Source: Lachnospiraceae bacterium (lineage in GTDB: Bacteria > Bacillota > Clostridia > Lachnospirales > Lachnospiraceae). From it: DNA of 64,000 bases. Shown here piece by piece: positions 32,473 through 40,789 of this stretch (its first letter is position 1; each line of letters begins with the position of its first letter). The stretch spans positions 1 to 64,000 of the forward strand of contig JAJQEO010000065.1 of assembly GCA_021201665.1 (NCBI GenBank), read 5' to 3'. Under the pieces are notes generated by a model. That model saw nothing but the letters and a program-made list of their open reading frames with translations, was not told where the DNA came from and searched no databases. The position numbers and the translations under genes are program-made.

Positions 32473-33513
32473 ATGAAACTTAGATTAAAAGCTTTGCTGC
32501 TGGCACTTGGGCTTACTGTTTCCAGCCTTTCGGTGGGCGTGTACGCGGAGGAAGAGACGGACGCTTCGACAGAGCAGGTGACGGAAGCTTCCGAGGAAGA
32601 CGCTTCTGCTTCGGATGCAGATGAGGAAAAAACGGATCTGTCTGAGGAAGCGGCTGCTGCCGAAGATGAGACCGCCGGGGCTAACGAAGAAGATTCCTCT
32701 GAGGATGAGACTGCAGAGGCTGACGACGAAGACTCCGCTGAGGCTGAGACAGAAGCCGCCGAAGAAGAGACCGAGACGGAAGAGTCGATGACAGCTGAGG
32801 AATACTATATGCAGCTGATCGACAATTACCTGGTGCAGGTCGGCGCATGGACAGACGACCAGGTGGATTCCTATATGGAGAGCGAGGATGAAGTGACCGC
32901 GCTCATCGCGTATAACTGGAATACCGTAAAGTCTGAGCTTGGCGATTATGTAGAGGTGACGGAGATTACCGGCACGGAGTACACATCGGACGGATACGGC
33001 GGCACGATTACGGCGCTTGCTCATTACGAGGGAGTTGGGACCGGCGGCACGGTTACTGTGACGCTGGATTATGAGTATACCTATTCTTCAACATATGGGC
33101 AGTATCTCATGAGCCTGACCGGCCTTTCGTGGGATGTGGAATATACGATGGGCGTGATGTTGCAGAAGGCCGCAATGAATACGCTCATGGGCATCTGCAT
33201 CGTATTTTGCATGCTGGCGTTCTTAAGCCTCCTGATCAGCAAAATTCATTTTATTCCGGACATGATCGAGGCGAGAAAGAAAGCAAAAGAAGAAGAAGCG
33301 GCACCGGTGCCGAAGCCGGCAGCGCCGAAGGCGGAAGAGCCGGCAGCAGAGCTGGCTGCAGAGGAGGAAGTCATCAATCCGGAGGATGATCTGGAGCTTG
33401 TCGCAGTCATCACGGCTGCGATCGCGGCATTCCGCGAGAGCGAGACTACTGTAAACACAGGCGACGCCTATGTGGTGCGGTCTATTAAAAAAGTAAACAG
33501 CAGAAGGCGCTAA
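32473..33513 (+). CDS. OadG-like membrane subunit with acidic extracellular domain
   Basis: 346 residues. The signal peptide MKLRLKALLLALGLTVSSLS ends at VYAEE. A very acidic low-complexity stretch (about 27-105, Glu/Asp/Ala repeats) and a folded extracellular domain of about 130 residues follow. One membrane helix (about 236-258, LMGICIVFCMLAFLSLLI) leads to a Pro/Ala-rich cytosolic linker and the OadG-type tail LELVAVITAAIAAFRES...YVVRSIKKV. The tail is what gamma subunits use to hold the biotin carrier and transferase at the pump. The ATG at 32473 (AGGTG upstream) is preferred to the GTG at 32455. The large extracellular domain is far beyond a normal OadG (about 80-100 residues). Confidence 0.78.
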   Translation: MKLRLKALLLALGLTVSSLSVGVYAEEETDASTEQVTEASEEDASASDADEEKTDLSEEAAAAEDETAGANEEDSSEDETAEADDEDSAEAETEAAEEETETEESMTAEEYYMQLIDNYLVQVGAWTDDQVDSYMESEDEVTALIAYNWNTVKSELGDYVEVTEITGTEYTSDGYGGTITALAHYEGVGTGGTVTVTLDYEYTYSSTYGQYLMSLTGLSWDVEYTMGVMLQKAAMNTLMGICIVFCMLAFLSLLISKIHFIPDMIEARKKAKEEEAAPVPKPAAPKAEEPAAELAAEEEVINPEDDLELVAVITAAIAAFRESETTVNTGDAYVVRSIKKVNSRRR

Positions 33514-33535
33514 GCCTGATAAAAGGAGGAAAACC

Positions 33536-33928
33536 ATGAAAAACTATACCATTACAGTCAATGGAAACGTATATGATGTGACAGTAGAAGAGGGCGCCGG
33601 CGCAGCCGCACCGGCAGCGACCGCGGCACCGGCTCCGAAGGCAGCACCTGCGGCAGCCCCGAAAGCAGCACCGGCTCCGAAGGCAGCGGCGCCGGCGGCT
33701 GGCGGCTCTGCCGGTTCTGTGAAGGTGACCGCTTCCGTACCGGGCAAGGTATTGAGCCTGGAAGCGAAGGTCGGAGATTCTGTGACCAGGGGTCAGAATA
33801 TTATCATCCTCGAAGCAATGAAGATGGAGATTCCGGTTGTTGCTCCGCAGGACGGCACAGTGGCAAGTATCGACGTAGCGGTAGGACAGGCTGTAGAGAA
33901 CGGCGATGTTCTGGCTTCCCTGAACTAA
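33536..33928 (+). CDS. Biotin carboxyl carrier protein
   Basis: 130 residues. An N-terminal strand segment (YTITVNGNVYDVTVEE) is followed by a flexible Ala-Pro-Lys linker (about 18-58) and a biotinyl domain with the target Lys in ILEAMKMEIPV and the DGTVASIDVAVGQAVENGDVLASL C-terminus. It shuttles CO2 from the transferase subunits to the membrane decarboxylase OadB. AAAGGAGG precedes the start. Confidence 0.93.
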   Translation: MKNYTITVNGNVYDVTVEEGAGAAAPAATAAPAPKAAPAAAPKAAPAPKAAAPAAGGSAGSVKVTASVPGKVLSLEAKVGDSVTRGQNIIILEAMKMEIPVVAPQDGTVASIDVAVGQAVENGDVLASLN

Positions 33929-34007
33929 TGACAGATGGAGAGCCACGCACAAAGCAAAACGGCTTACGTTTTTGCTGCATTTTAATGGCGTGGCCTGCAG
34001 TACCTTT

Positions 34008-34061
34008 CCTGGTTTGCCTGGCAAATCAGGATAAACCCTGCATAGTATAACCATGCAGGGT
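34008..34061 (+). other. Two consecutive hairpins ahead of oadB
   Basis: CCTGGTTTG / CAAATCAGG (34008-34030, one G-T pair), then ACCCTGCAT / ATGCAGGGT (34035-34061, perfect 9 bp, 9-nt loop). They lie inside the operon between the biotin carrier and oadB, ending 12 nt before the ribosome site. They are probably mRNA processing or stability elements. Confidence 0.5.
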
Positions 34062-34080
34062 ATGACTGGGAGGAATTAAA

Positions 34081-35241
34081 ATGACCTATGTTATAAGTAC
34101 ATTGTCAAACTTATGGGAGCAGACCGCTTTTATGAACCTGACCGTCGGCAATTACGCGATGATCATCGTAGCGCTGTTTTTCCTGTATCTGGCAATTGGA
34201 CATGACTTCGAGCCGCTGCTCCTGGTTCCGATCGCGTTTGGTATGCTGCTGGTAAATATCTATCCGGATATCATGGCAGAGCCTTATGTAGACGCGGCGG
34301 GCGTATCCCACGCGGGCGGGCTTCTGTATTATTTCTACACACTGGATGAGTGGAGCATTCTGCCTTCACTGATCTTCATGGGTGTCGGGGCGATGACGGA
34401 CTTCGGCCCGCTGATTGCGAACCCGATCAGCTTCCTTTTGGGCGCGGCCGCACAGATCGGCATTTACGCCGCGTACTTCTTTGCAATCCTTCTCGGCTTT
34501 AATGGAAAAGCGGCTGCGGCGATCTCCATCATCGGCGGCGCGGACGGCCCGACATCCATTTTCCTTGCAGGCAAGCTCGGACAGACGGAACTGATGGGAT
34601 CAATCGCCGTGGCGGCATACACCTACATGTCTCTGGTTCCGATCATTCAGCCGCCGATCATGAAAGCGCTGACGACTGAGGAAGAGCGGAAGATCAAAAT
34701 GGAGCAGCTCCGTCCGGTTTCGAAGCTGGAGAAAACCCTGTTCCCGATTATTATCACGATTGTGGTCTGCCTGCTTCTGCCGACCACCGCTCCGCTGGTC
34801 GGTATGCTGATGCTCGGCAACCTCTTCCGTGAGTGCGGCGTGGTAAAGCAGCTTCAGGAGACCGCTTCCAACGCGATGATGTACATCGTCGTCATCCTGC
34901 TGGGCACCTCTGTAGGCGCGACCACCAGCGCGGCGGCATTCCTGAATATGGATACTATCAAAATTGTTGTTCTTGGTCTGCTCGCGTTCGCGATCGGCAC
35001 GGCTGCCGGTGTTTTACTTGGCAAGCTCATGTGCAGGCTGACGCATGGCAGGATCAACCCGCTGATCGGTTCTGCCGGCGTATCCGCCGTGCCGATGGCG
35101 GCACGTGTGTCCCAGAAGGTCGGCGCGGAGACCGATCCGACCAACTTCCTGCTGATGCACGCGATGGGACCGAACGTGGCAGGCGTCATCGGTACCGCCG
35201 TGGCGGCCGGTACATTTATGGCAATTTACGGCGTGAAATAA
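34081..35241 (+). CDS. oadB: Na+-translocating decarboxylase beta subunit
   Basis: A 386-residue membrane carboxybiotin decarboxylase that couples CO2 release to Na+ export. Hallmarks: FMGVGAMTDFGPLIANP, the re-entrant motif ISIIGGADGPTSIF carrying the Na+-site Asp, AAYTYMSLVPIIQPPIMKAL, and the C-terminal HAMGPNVAGVIGTAVAAG. About nine to eleven helices. Full length for OadB/MmdB/GcdB; substrate specificity comes from the transferase subunits. Confidence 0.93.
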   Translation: MTYVISTLSNLWEQTAFMNLTVGNYAMIIVALFFLYLAIGHDFEPLLLVPIAFGMLLVNIYPDIMAEPYVDAAGVSHAGGLLYYFYTLDEWSILPSLIFMGVGAMTDFGPLIANPISFLLGAAAQIGIYAAYFFAILLGFNGKAAAAISIIGGADGPTSIFLAGKLGQTELMGSIAVAAYTYMSLVPIIQPPIMKALTTEEERKIKMEQLRPVSKLEKTLFPIIITIVVCLLLPTTAPLVGMLMLGNLFRECGVVKQLQETASNAMMYIVVILLGTSVGATTSAAAFLNMDTIKIVVLGLLAFAIGTAAGVLLGKLMCRLTHGRINPLIGSAGVSAVPMAARVSQKVGAETDPTNFLLMHAMGPNVAGVIGTAVAAGTFMAIYGVK

Positions 35242-35303
35242 ACGCTGCATTGTATGCAGCGATGAAGAAAATGCTGTGTTTTAGAGTGGTGAATGAAAGC
35301 CTG

Positions 35304-35344
35304 ATTTCTATATAGCAGGGAATGAAATCCTGCTATATAGAAAT
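35304..35344 (+). other. Perfect 16-bp RNA hairpin between oadB and the OadA-like gene
   Basis: ATTTCTATATAGCAGG (35304-35319), a 9-nt loop, CCTGCTATATAGAAAT (35329-35344). No T-run follows, so not a standard terminator. A smaller hairpin CGCTGCAT/ATGCAGCG (35243-35261) precedes it, and ATGATAT/ATATCAT (about 35432-35456) follows. The 308-bp gap holds no gene. Confidence 0.6.
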
Positions 35345-35549
35345 GAGATAAATACAGCATGAATTAGCAATTTTAGAACTGTATTTGTACAGTGAACAAA
35401 GACCGTGCGCTAATATTTATGATCTTTTATCTATGATATAGGACTTCCATATCATATATCTGCGGCATTTCATGTCAGGCAGACATTTTCCTTTCTCTGG
35501 AGGGAATGGAAAGTCATGGTAGGAAGAAAAGACGAAAAGGAGGACAAAT

Positions 35550-36992
35550 ATGGCTGAAAAAAATATAAAGCCAAACAAATCAGAGCCGGCCGCAAAGCCG
35601 ATCAAGATTACAGAGACGATCCTGCGTGACGCGCATCAGTCTCTGATCGCGACCAGAATGTCGACCGAGCAGATGCTTCCGATTATTGAGAAACTGGACA
35701 AGGTTGGATACCACTCCGTAGAGTGCTGGGGCGGCGCGACCTTCGACGCTTCCTTACGTTTCCTGAAGGAGGATCCGTGGGACAGACTGCGCAAGCTGCG
35801 CGACGGCTTTAAGAACACCAGGCTGCAGATGCTGTTCCGCGGACAGAACATCCTTGGCTATCGTCCGTACGCAGACGATGTGGTGGAGTACTTTGTACAG
35901 AAATCCGCAGCCAACGGCATCGACATTATCCGTATTTTTGACTGCCTGAATGATCTGCGCAACCTGCAGACTGCAGTGACAGCGGCCAATAAGGAAAAGG
36001 TACACGCGCAGGTAGCAATGTCCTATACGCTTGGCGATGCGTACACACTGGAGTACTGGGTAGACCTGGCGAAGAGAATTGAGGACATGGGTGCGGATTC
36101 TATCTGCATCAAGGATATGGCCGGACTGCTGCTGCCGTATCAGGCGACAGAGCTTGTAGGCGCGTTAAAGAGCGCAGTGAAGCTTCCGATCCAGCTGCAT
36201 ACTCATTATACCTCTGGCGTAGCTTCCATGACCTACATGAAAGCAGTCGAGGCGGGCGTAGATGTCATTGATACCGCTATGTCACCGTTCGCACTGGGTA
36301 CCTCTCAGCCGGCGACCGAGGTTATGGTAGAGACCTTCAAGGGGACTCCGTATGACACCGGGTTCGACAGCCAGCTGCTCGACGAGATCGCAGATTACTT
36401 CCGTCCGATGCGCGATGAGGCTCTCGAGACCGGCCTGCTCAACCCGAAGAACATGGGCGTCAACATCAAGACTCTGCTCTATCAGGTACCGGGCGGCATG
36501 CTTTCCAACCTGACCTCACAGTTGAAGGATATGCACGCGGAAGACAAGTATTACGAGGTGCTTGAGGAAGTGCCGAAGGTACGTAAGGATCTTGGCGAGC
36601 CGCCTCTCGTAACCCCGTCGTCCCAGATCGTCGGTACGCAGGCCGTGATGAACATCGTCGGCGGCGAGCGCTACAAGATGGTGACAAAGGAGACAAAGGA
36701 CATCTTAAGCGGCAAGTACGGCGCTACCGTAAAGCCGTTCAATAAGGAAGTGCAGAAGAAGTGCATTGGCGAAGATGCAGAGATAATCACCTGCCGTCCG
36801 GCAGACCTGATTCCGGATGAGCTTGATACGCTGCGCGGAGAGATGGCGCAGTGGTCCGAGCAGGACGAGGACGTGCTCAGCTACGCACTCTTCCCGCAGG
36901 TAGCGGTAGACTTCTTTAAGTACAGACAGGCACAGGAGCAGAAGGTAGATCCGACCATGGCGGATGAGAAGAATAAGGCTTATCCGGCTTAA
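35550..36992 (+). CDS. Oxaloacetate decarboxylase alpha / transcarboxylase 5S-type subunit
   Basis: A 480-residue carboxyltransferase on pyruvate/oxaloacetate. An HMGL-like TIM barrel with ETILRDAHQSLIATRM, the SVECWGGATFDASLRFLKEDPW signature (core ECWGGATFD), LFRGQNILGY, the metal/catalytic KDMAGLL and the histidines in QLHTHYTSG. A conserved carboxylase domain follows (MGVNIKTLLYQVPGGMLSNL core). It lacks the C-terminal biotin domain of classical OadA; the separate carrier at 33536 supplies it. AAAAGGAGG precedes the start. It completes the operon begun at 31012. Confidence 0.9.
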   Translation: MAEKNIKPNKSEPAAKPIKITETILRDAHQSLIATRMSTEQMLPIIEKLDKVGYHSVECWGGATFDASLRFLKEDPWDRLRKLRDGFKNTRLQMLFRGQNILGYRPYADDVVEYFVQKSAANGIDIIRIFDCLNDLRNLQTAVTAANKEKVHAQVAMSYTLGDAYTLEYWVDLAKRIEDMGADSICIKDMAGLLLPYQATELVGALKSAVKLPIQLHTHYTSGVASMTYMKAVEAGVDVIDTAMSPFALGTSQPATEVMVETFKGTPYDTGFDSQLLDEIADYFRPMRDEALETGLLNPKNMGVNIKTLLYQVPGGMLSNLTSQLKDMHAEDKYYEVLEEVPKVRKDLGEPPLVTPSSQIVGTQAVMNIVGGERYKMVTKETKDILSGKYGATVKPFNKEVQKKCIGEDAEIITCRPADLIPDELDTLRGEMAQWSEQDEDVLSYALFPQVAVDFFKYRQAQEQKVDPTMADEKNKAYPA

Positions 36993-37093
36993 GCTTACGT
37001 GTAAGATTATTTCACTGATTTTATTGCAATATTTATTTATGCTCCGATTTTATAATTGCTTATCACACCAGTTCTGGGAGGAGTATGGTTCTC

Positions 37094-37152
37094 CTGAATA
37101 GCTGTCCCGCATGATGTATCAGATGATGCGGAAGATGCAGGACAATATTCAG
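37094..37152 (+). other. Composite RNA stem in the 297-bp gap before the nucleotidyltransferase
   Basis: Three nested helices: CTGAATA (37094-37100) with TATTCAG (37146-37152), GTCC with GGAC, and CCGCAT with ATGCGG. No protein is encoded here. It could be a 5' leader element of 37289 or an operon 3' end. Confidence 0.4.
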
Positions 37153-37288
37153 ATAACTGTATCGGAGGTGTCCGGTCTCACTTGTATTATCCCGGGAACA
37201 CGCTCCGGCTGGTGTGATTTATCGCGTGTATTGATTTTATTCGCTTAAATCAGACGAAAATAGATTTGAAACAGCAAAGGGGAAAGTT

Positions 37289-38215
37289 ATGAGAGATACG
37301 ACACTGGTTATTATGGCAGCAGGGATTGGCAGCCGCTTCGGCGGGGGAGGCGTAAAACAGCTGACATCATTTGGACCGGGCGGCGAGATCATTATGGATT
37401 ATTCCATCTATGACGCGCTTGAGGCAGGATTTACAAAAGTCGTCTTTGTTATCCGTCACTCTATGGAAAAGGACTTCCGCGAAATTATCGGAGACAAGGT
37501 CGCAAAGAAGATTAAAGTAGAATATGCTTATCAGGAGCTTGGAGATCTCCCGGCAGGCTATGCCGCGCCGAAGGGCAGAGAAAAGCCCTGGGGGACCGGC
37601 CAGGCGATCCTGGCCTGCCGGAATGTCGTACACGAGCCTTTTGCCGTGATCAACGCGGATGACTATTATGGAAAAGATGCTTTCCGCAAGGTTCATGGAT
37701 TTCTCACTGAAGCGAAGCCATTCAGTGACGGACACTATCATTTCTGCATGGCAGGCTTTATCCTGAAAAACACACTTTCAGAGCATGGTGGTGTGACCCG
37801 CGGGATCTGCAGGCTGAACGAGGAGGGCACACTCATTGAGATCCTCGAGACAAAGGATATCATAAAAACCTTTGGCGGCGGTCCTGCTGTCTATTCCGCG
37901 AATGCCAGCCTCATCCGTCTGGATTCGGAATCGCTGGTATCCATGAACTTCTGGGGCTTCACGCCGGACTTCATGGACGAGCTGGAAAAAGGCTTCCGGG
38001 GATTCCTCAGTAATCTGGACACGAATGCCCTGAAAGCCGAGTATCTCCTCCCGACCATCGCTGACCGGATGCTGAAGGAGGATAAGGTGGATATCACCGT
38101 ACTTCCGTCAAACGACCGTTGGTTTGGCGTGACCTTCCGCGAGGATGTGCCGATCGTGAAGCAGTCGATCCTGGAGCTGGTCGAAGCGGGACAATATCCG
38201 CGGAGCCTGTACTGA
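37289..38215 (+). CDS. Sugar-phosphate nucleotidyltransferase-like protein
   Basis: A 308-residue NTP_transferase-fold protein. The nucleotide-binding loop MAAGIGSRFGGGGVKQL is at residues 10-26, followed by the Asp pair in VINADDYYGKDAF (about 115), PWGTGQAILA and GFTPDFMDELEKGF. Similar to uncharacterised Clostridial nucleotidyltransferases related to UTP-glucose-1-phosphate uridylyltransferase. The sugar and nucleotide cannot be told. GGGGAAAG lies upstream of the start. Confidence 0.8.
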   Translation: MRDTTLVIMAAGIGSRFGGGGVKQLTSFGPGGEIIMDYSIYDALEAGFTKVVFVIRHSMEKDFREIIGDKVAKKIKVEYAYQELGDLPAGYAAPKGREKPWGTGQAILACRNVVHEPFAVINADDYYGKDAFRKVHGFLTEAKPFSDGHYHFCMAGFILKNTLSEHGGVTRGICRLNEEGTLIEILETKDIIKTFGGGPAVYSANASLIRLDSESLVSMNFWGFTPDFMDELEKGFRGFLSNLDTNALKAEYLLPTIADRMLKEDKVDITVLPSNDRWFGVTFREDVPIVKQSILELVEAGQYPRSLY

Positions 38216-38316
38216 TCAGAAAATAACCATCGGCTTTGACAGGCGACCATCGGAGTTGCAGTTACGAAAAGCAAAATAGCAGGCAAAAAAGCGACTGAAT
38301 ATTGATAATTTTTTCC

Positions 38317-38345
38317 TTTACAAATTTTAGATTGTTTAGTACAAT
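38317..38345 (+). promoter_or_regulatory. Promoter of tRNA-Pro
   Basis: TTTACA (38317-38322), 17 bp, TACAAT (38340-38345), about 38 bp upstream of the mature tRNA. Confidence 0.7.
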
Positions 38346-38389
38346 AGGGAAGTCGCAGACGGGGCAGGAGCTATTCCTGTTCCGGGCAT

Positions 38390-38463
38390 CGGGGTATGGC
38401 GTAGCTTGGTAGCGCGCGCGGCTGGGGGCCGCGAGGTCGCAGGTTCAAATCCTGTTGCCCCGA
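38390..38463 (+). tRNA. tRNA-Pro (anticodon GGG)
   Basis: A 74-nt cloverleaf with acceptor CGGGGTA / TGCCCCG, D-arm with AGCTTGGTAG, anticodon stem CGCGG / CCGCG with loop CTGGGGG (anticodon GGG), and T-arm GGTTCAAATCC. CCA is not encoded. Six T follow immediately (38464-38469). Confidence 0.95.
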
Positions 38464-38514
38464 TTTTTTCTTTAGAATCAAGGGGTTTCGAATTTCAGCT
38501 ATGTGAAGCTTCTA

Positions 38515-38793
38515 TCAGCAATAATAATGTATTTCTTTAAAATAACTGTACCATTTTTTTTCAATCTCTAAATGACGTGCTTCCAGAATATCCATAATGT
38601 TCCGCAGTTTCCTTTGAGGAATATGAGAATTATTGTTGCAGAGCAGGCATTTGCCGCTTTTTGTAATCCATATTTTAGTGGCGCTTTCCGTTGGGAATCC
38701 CTCAGACACATGTACGTGGACAGGTTCCAACGGTTTGTTTTCGTTTGACCAGAAATATATCAGATAAGCGCCGATTTTAAAAATTTGCGGCAT
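38515..38793 (-). CDS. DUF4160-family protein
   Basis: A 92-residue protein: MPQIFKIGAYLIYFWSNENK, EPVHVHVSEG and KIWITKSGKCLLCNN are the conserved DUF4160 features. The start at 38793 has GGAGGC upstream and overlaps the end of the preceding minus-strand gene by 17 bp. DUF4160 genes are often two-gene cassettes with small partner proteins and behave like toxin-antitoxin or other mobile cassettes; activity is not established here. Confidence 0.8.
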   Translation of the reverse strand: MPQIFKIGAYLIYFWSNENKPLEPVHVHVSEGFPTESATKIWITKSGKCLLCNNNSHIPQRKLRNIMDILEARHLEIEKKWYSYFKEIHYYC

Positions 38794-39055
38794 TGTCAAA
38801 GCCTCCTTCTCTCGCAAGACGGATGATAATATGCGCTACAGATTCCAGGTATTCCTGGAAATATTCAATATCTGTCTGCGAAAATCCGTCTATATTTTTC
38901 CATGTATAAGAGGGGAGATAACACTCTGCTGACTGAAATCCACCAAAGACAGGCTTTTCGAAATACACCTTTACGGTTTCAGTACCGTTTTCTTCATAGG
39001 CGTCAGAATGGACAACCTCGGTCTTGTCTGCGAGGGTCATAAATTGATACATCAT
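38777..39055 (-). CDS. Hypothetical partner protein of the DUF4160 gene
   Basis: A 92-residue acidic protein: FMTLADKTEVVHSD...VKVYFEKPVFGGFQSAECYLPSY (core FEKPVFGGF), then WKNIDGFSQTDIEYFQEYL and a helical C-terminus. I do not recognise a named family; similar proteins pair with DUF4160. AAGGAGA precedes the start. A minus-strand promoter lies at 39152-39180. Confidence 0.72.
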   Translation of the reverse strand: MMYQFMTLADKTEVVHSDAYEENGTETVKVYFEKPVFGGFQSAECYLPSYTWKNIDGFSQTDIEYFQEYLESVAHIIIRLAREGGFDNAANF

Positions 39056-39151
39056 AATAAAAATCTCCTTCTTTATTTTTCAGCTTCTCAAAATGCCATC
39101 AGTTCCAGCCACTTCCTCAGGAATTTCGGTAGATTCGCTCATGATGGGCAA

Positions 39152-39180
39152 ATAATAGCACGAATTTTTCACACTGTAAA
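39152..39180 (-). promoter_or_regulatory. Promoter of the DUF4160 cassette
   Basis: Minus strand TTTACA (39180-39175), 17 bp, TATTAT (39157-39152). Confidence 0.6.
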
Positions 39181-39225
39181 TAAAAATCTTAACATGTAAG
39201 AAGCCGTGATGCTTTCAGATAATTC

Positions 39226-39254
39226 TTGAATATTCACGTTACAAATGATATATT
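39226..39254 (+). promoter_or_regulatory. Promoter of the shikimate dehydrogenase-TRAP unit
   Basis: TTGAAT (39226-39231), 17 bp, TATATT (39249-39254), 36 bp before the start codon. Confidence 0.6.
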
Positions 39255-39290
39255 AGACAGGTATGTAAGCTTTTCTGGCAGGAGGGAAGG

Positions 39291-40226
39291 ATGAACCAGC
39301 GCGGATTCGGCCGCCCGGCTGCCTCCGAAAGAAAAATTTGTGAGAGGATTTATCAGAATATGGGAGAGAGAATTACAGGGCATACCGAGCTTCTGACTTT
39401 AATGGCGTATCCGATCCGGCATTCGAGCTCGCCAGCCATGCACAACGAGGCGCTTTCTTATCTTGGGCTGGATTATGCCTACCTCTGTTTTGAGGTTGAC
39501 CAGAGCAATCTGCGTGAGGCGATTGAGTCGATACGGGCGCTGAAGATCCGGGGCGGGAATATTTCCATGCCGAATAAAATCGCTGTAATGCAGTATCTGG
39601 ATAAGCTGACGCCGGAAGCAAAGCTCTGCGGAGCAGTGAATACGATAGTGAATGATGACGGGGTGCTGACCGGGCATATCACGGATGGGATTGGATACAT
39701 ACGCGGGTTATCAGATCACGGTTTTGATATTAAAGGAAAGAAAATGACCATTGTCGGGGCCGGGGGAGCGGCGAAAGCGATTCAGGTGCAGGCGGCCCTT
39801 AGCGGCGTCCGGGAGATGTCTATTTTTAATATTCATGATAAATACTGGGATCGGGTGAAGGAAACGACCCGTCTCCTGAATGAGGAGCTCGGCTGCAGGA
39901 CGACGCTCTACGGGCTGGAGGATCTGGACATGCTGAAAAGAGAGATCCACGACAGCGACCTGCTGGCCAACGCGACGGAGGTCGGCATGACGCCTCAGAA
40001 GGAGTGGACCTACATTCCGGATATCAGCTTTTTCAGGTCGGGCATGCTCGTGACGGATGTGATTTATGCCCCGCCCAAAACAAAATTTCTGAAAATGGCC
40101 GAGGAAGCCGGGTGCGACACGATGAACGGATTCCCGATGATGCTGTTTCAGGGGGCTGAGGCCTTTCGGCTGTGGACCGGTCAGGACATGCCGATTGCTC
40201 ATATGAAGGAATATCTGCATATCTGA
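39291..40226 (+). CDS. Shikimate / quinate dehydrogenase (YdiB-like AroE)
   Basis: 311 residues. NAD(P)-dependent reduction of 3-dehydroshikimate or oxidation of quinate/shikimate. LMAYPIRHSSSPAMHNEAL (shikimate-binding Ser pair), GGNISMPNKIAVM with the catalytic Lys, AVNTIVNDDG, glycine loop IVGAGGAAKAIQVQ, NATEVGM and the C-terminal NGFPMMLFQGAEAF. Two starts fit. 39291 has GGAGG 5 bp upstream; 39360 (MGERITGHTELL) is where close homologues begin. The next three genes form a TRAP transporter, so this may be catabolic, acting on imported quinate/shikimate, rather than biosynthetic. Confidence 0.88.
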   Translation: MNQRGFGRPAASERKICERIYQNMGERITGHTELLTLMAYPIRHSSSPAMHNEALSYLGLDYAYLCFEVDQSNLREAIESIRALKIRGGNISMPNKIAVMQYLDKLTPEAKLCGAVNTIVNDDGVLTGHITDGIGYIRGLSDHGFDIKGKKMTIVGAGGAAKAIQVQAALSGVREMSIFNIHDKYWDRVKETTRLLNEELGCRTTLYGLEDLDMLKREIHDSDLLANATEVGMTPQKEWTYIPDISFFRSGMLVTDVIYAPPKTKFLKMAEEAGCDTMNGFPMMLFQGAEAFRLWTGQDMPIAHMKEYLHI

Positions 40227-40297
40227 GGAAGCCGGCAAAAACTGACTTCGTTTTTTCCAGGTCAGGGAAAAGTTATTATTACAGGGGGAAAGGACAA

Positions 40298-40789
40298 ATG
40301 AAGGTATTAAAATGGCTGGATGAGAACCTTGAGGAGGTCATTCTCATTCTGCTGCTGATCGCCATGGTGTGCATCATGGGGATCCAGGTGGTGGCAAGAT
40401 ATTGTTTTAACCAGTCCTTAAGCTGGTCGGAGGAACTGACACAGTATCTGTTCGTGTGGACGACCTTTATCAGCGTGAGCTATTGTGTGAAGAAACGGAT
40501 CTCCATTAAAATAGAACAGCTGCTGAATATACTGCCCGAGCCGGGGCAGACGGCGCTGCGGCTGTTCCGCCACACGGTTGTGTTTATTTTCTGCATCATC
40601 ATGCTGCCTTACTGTCTGCGCTATCTGCAGCAGTCGATTGAACTGGAGGCGACCAGTGCGGCACTGGGAATCCCGATGTACTATATTCAGTCGGCTCCGC
40701 TTGCCGGATTCCTTCTGCTGACCATTCGCGTGGCGCAGGCCTGGTGGCGTGAGGCGAAAAAGATGAAAGGAGTGTTTACAAAATCATGA
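40298..40789 (+). CDS. TRAP transporter small permease (DctQ)
   Basis: A 163-residue four-helix membrane subunit: VILILLLIAMVCIMGIQVVAR, then FNQSLSWSEELTQYLFVW (the conserved W-x-E-E-L motif of DctQ) and ALGIPMYYIQSAPLAGF. The start at 40298 follows GGGGGAAAGG. It overlaps the large permease by 4 bp (ATGA). Confidence 0.92.
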   Translation: MKVLKWLDENLEEVILILLLIAMVCIMGIQVVARYCFNQSLSWSEELTQYLFVWTTFISVSYCVKKRISIKIEQLLNILPEPGQTALRLFRHTVVFIFCIIMLPYCLRYLQQSIELEATSAALGIPMYYIQSAPLAGFLLLTIRVAQAWWREAKKMKGVFTKS

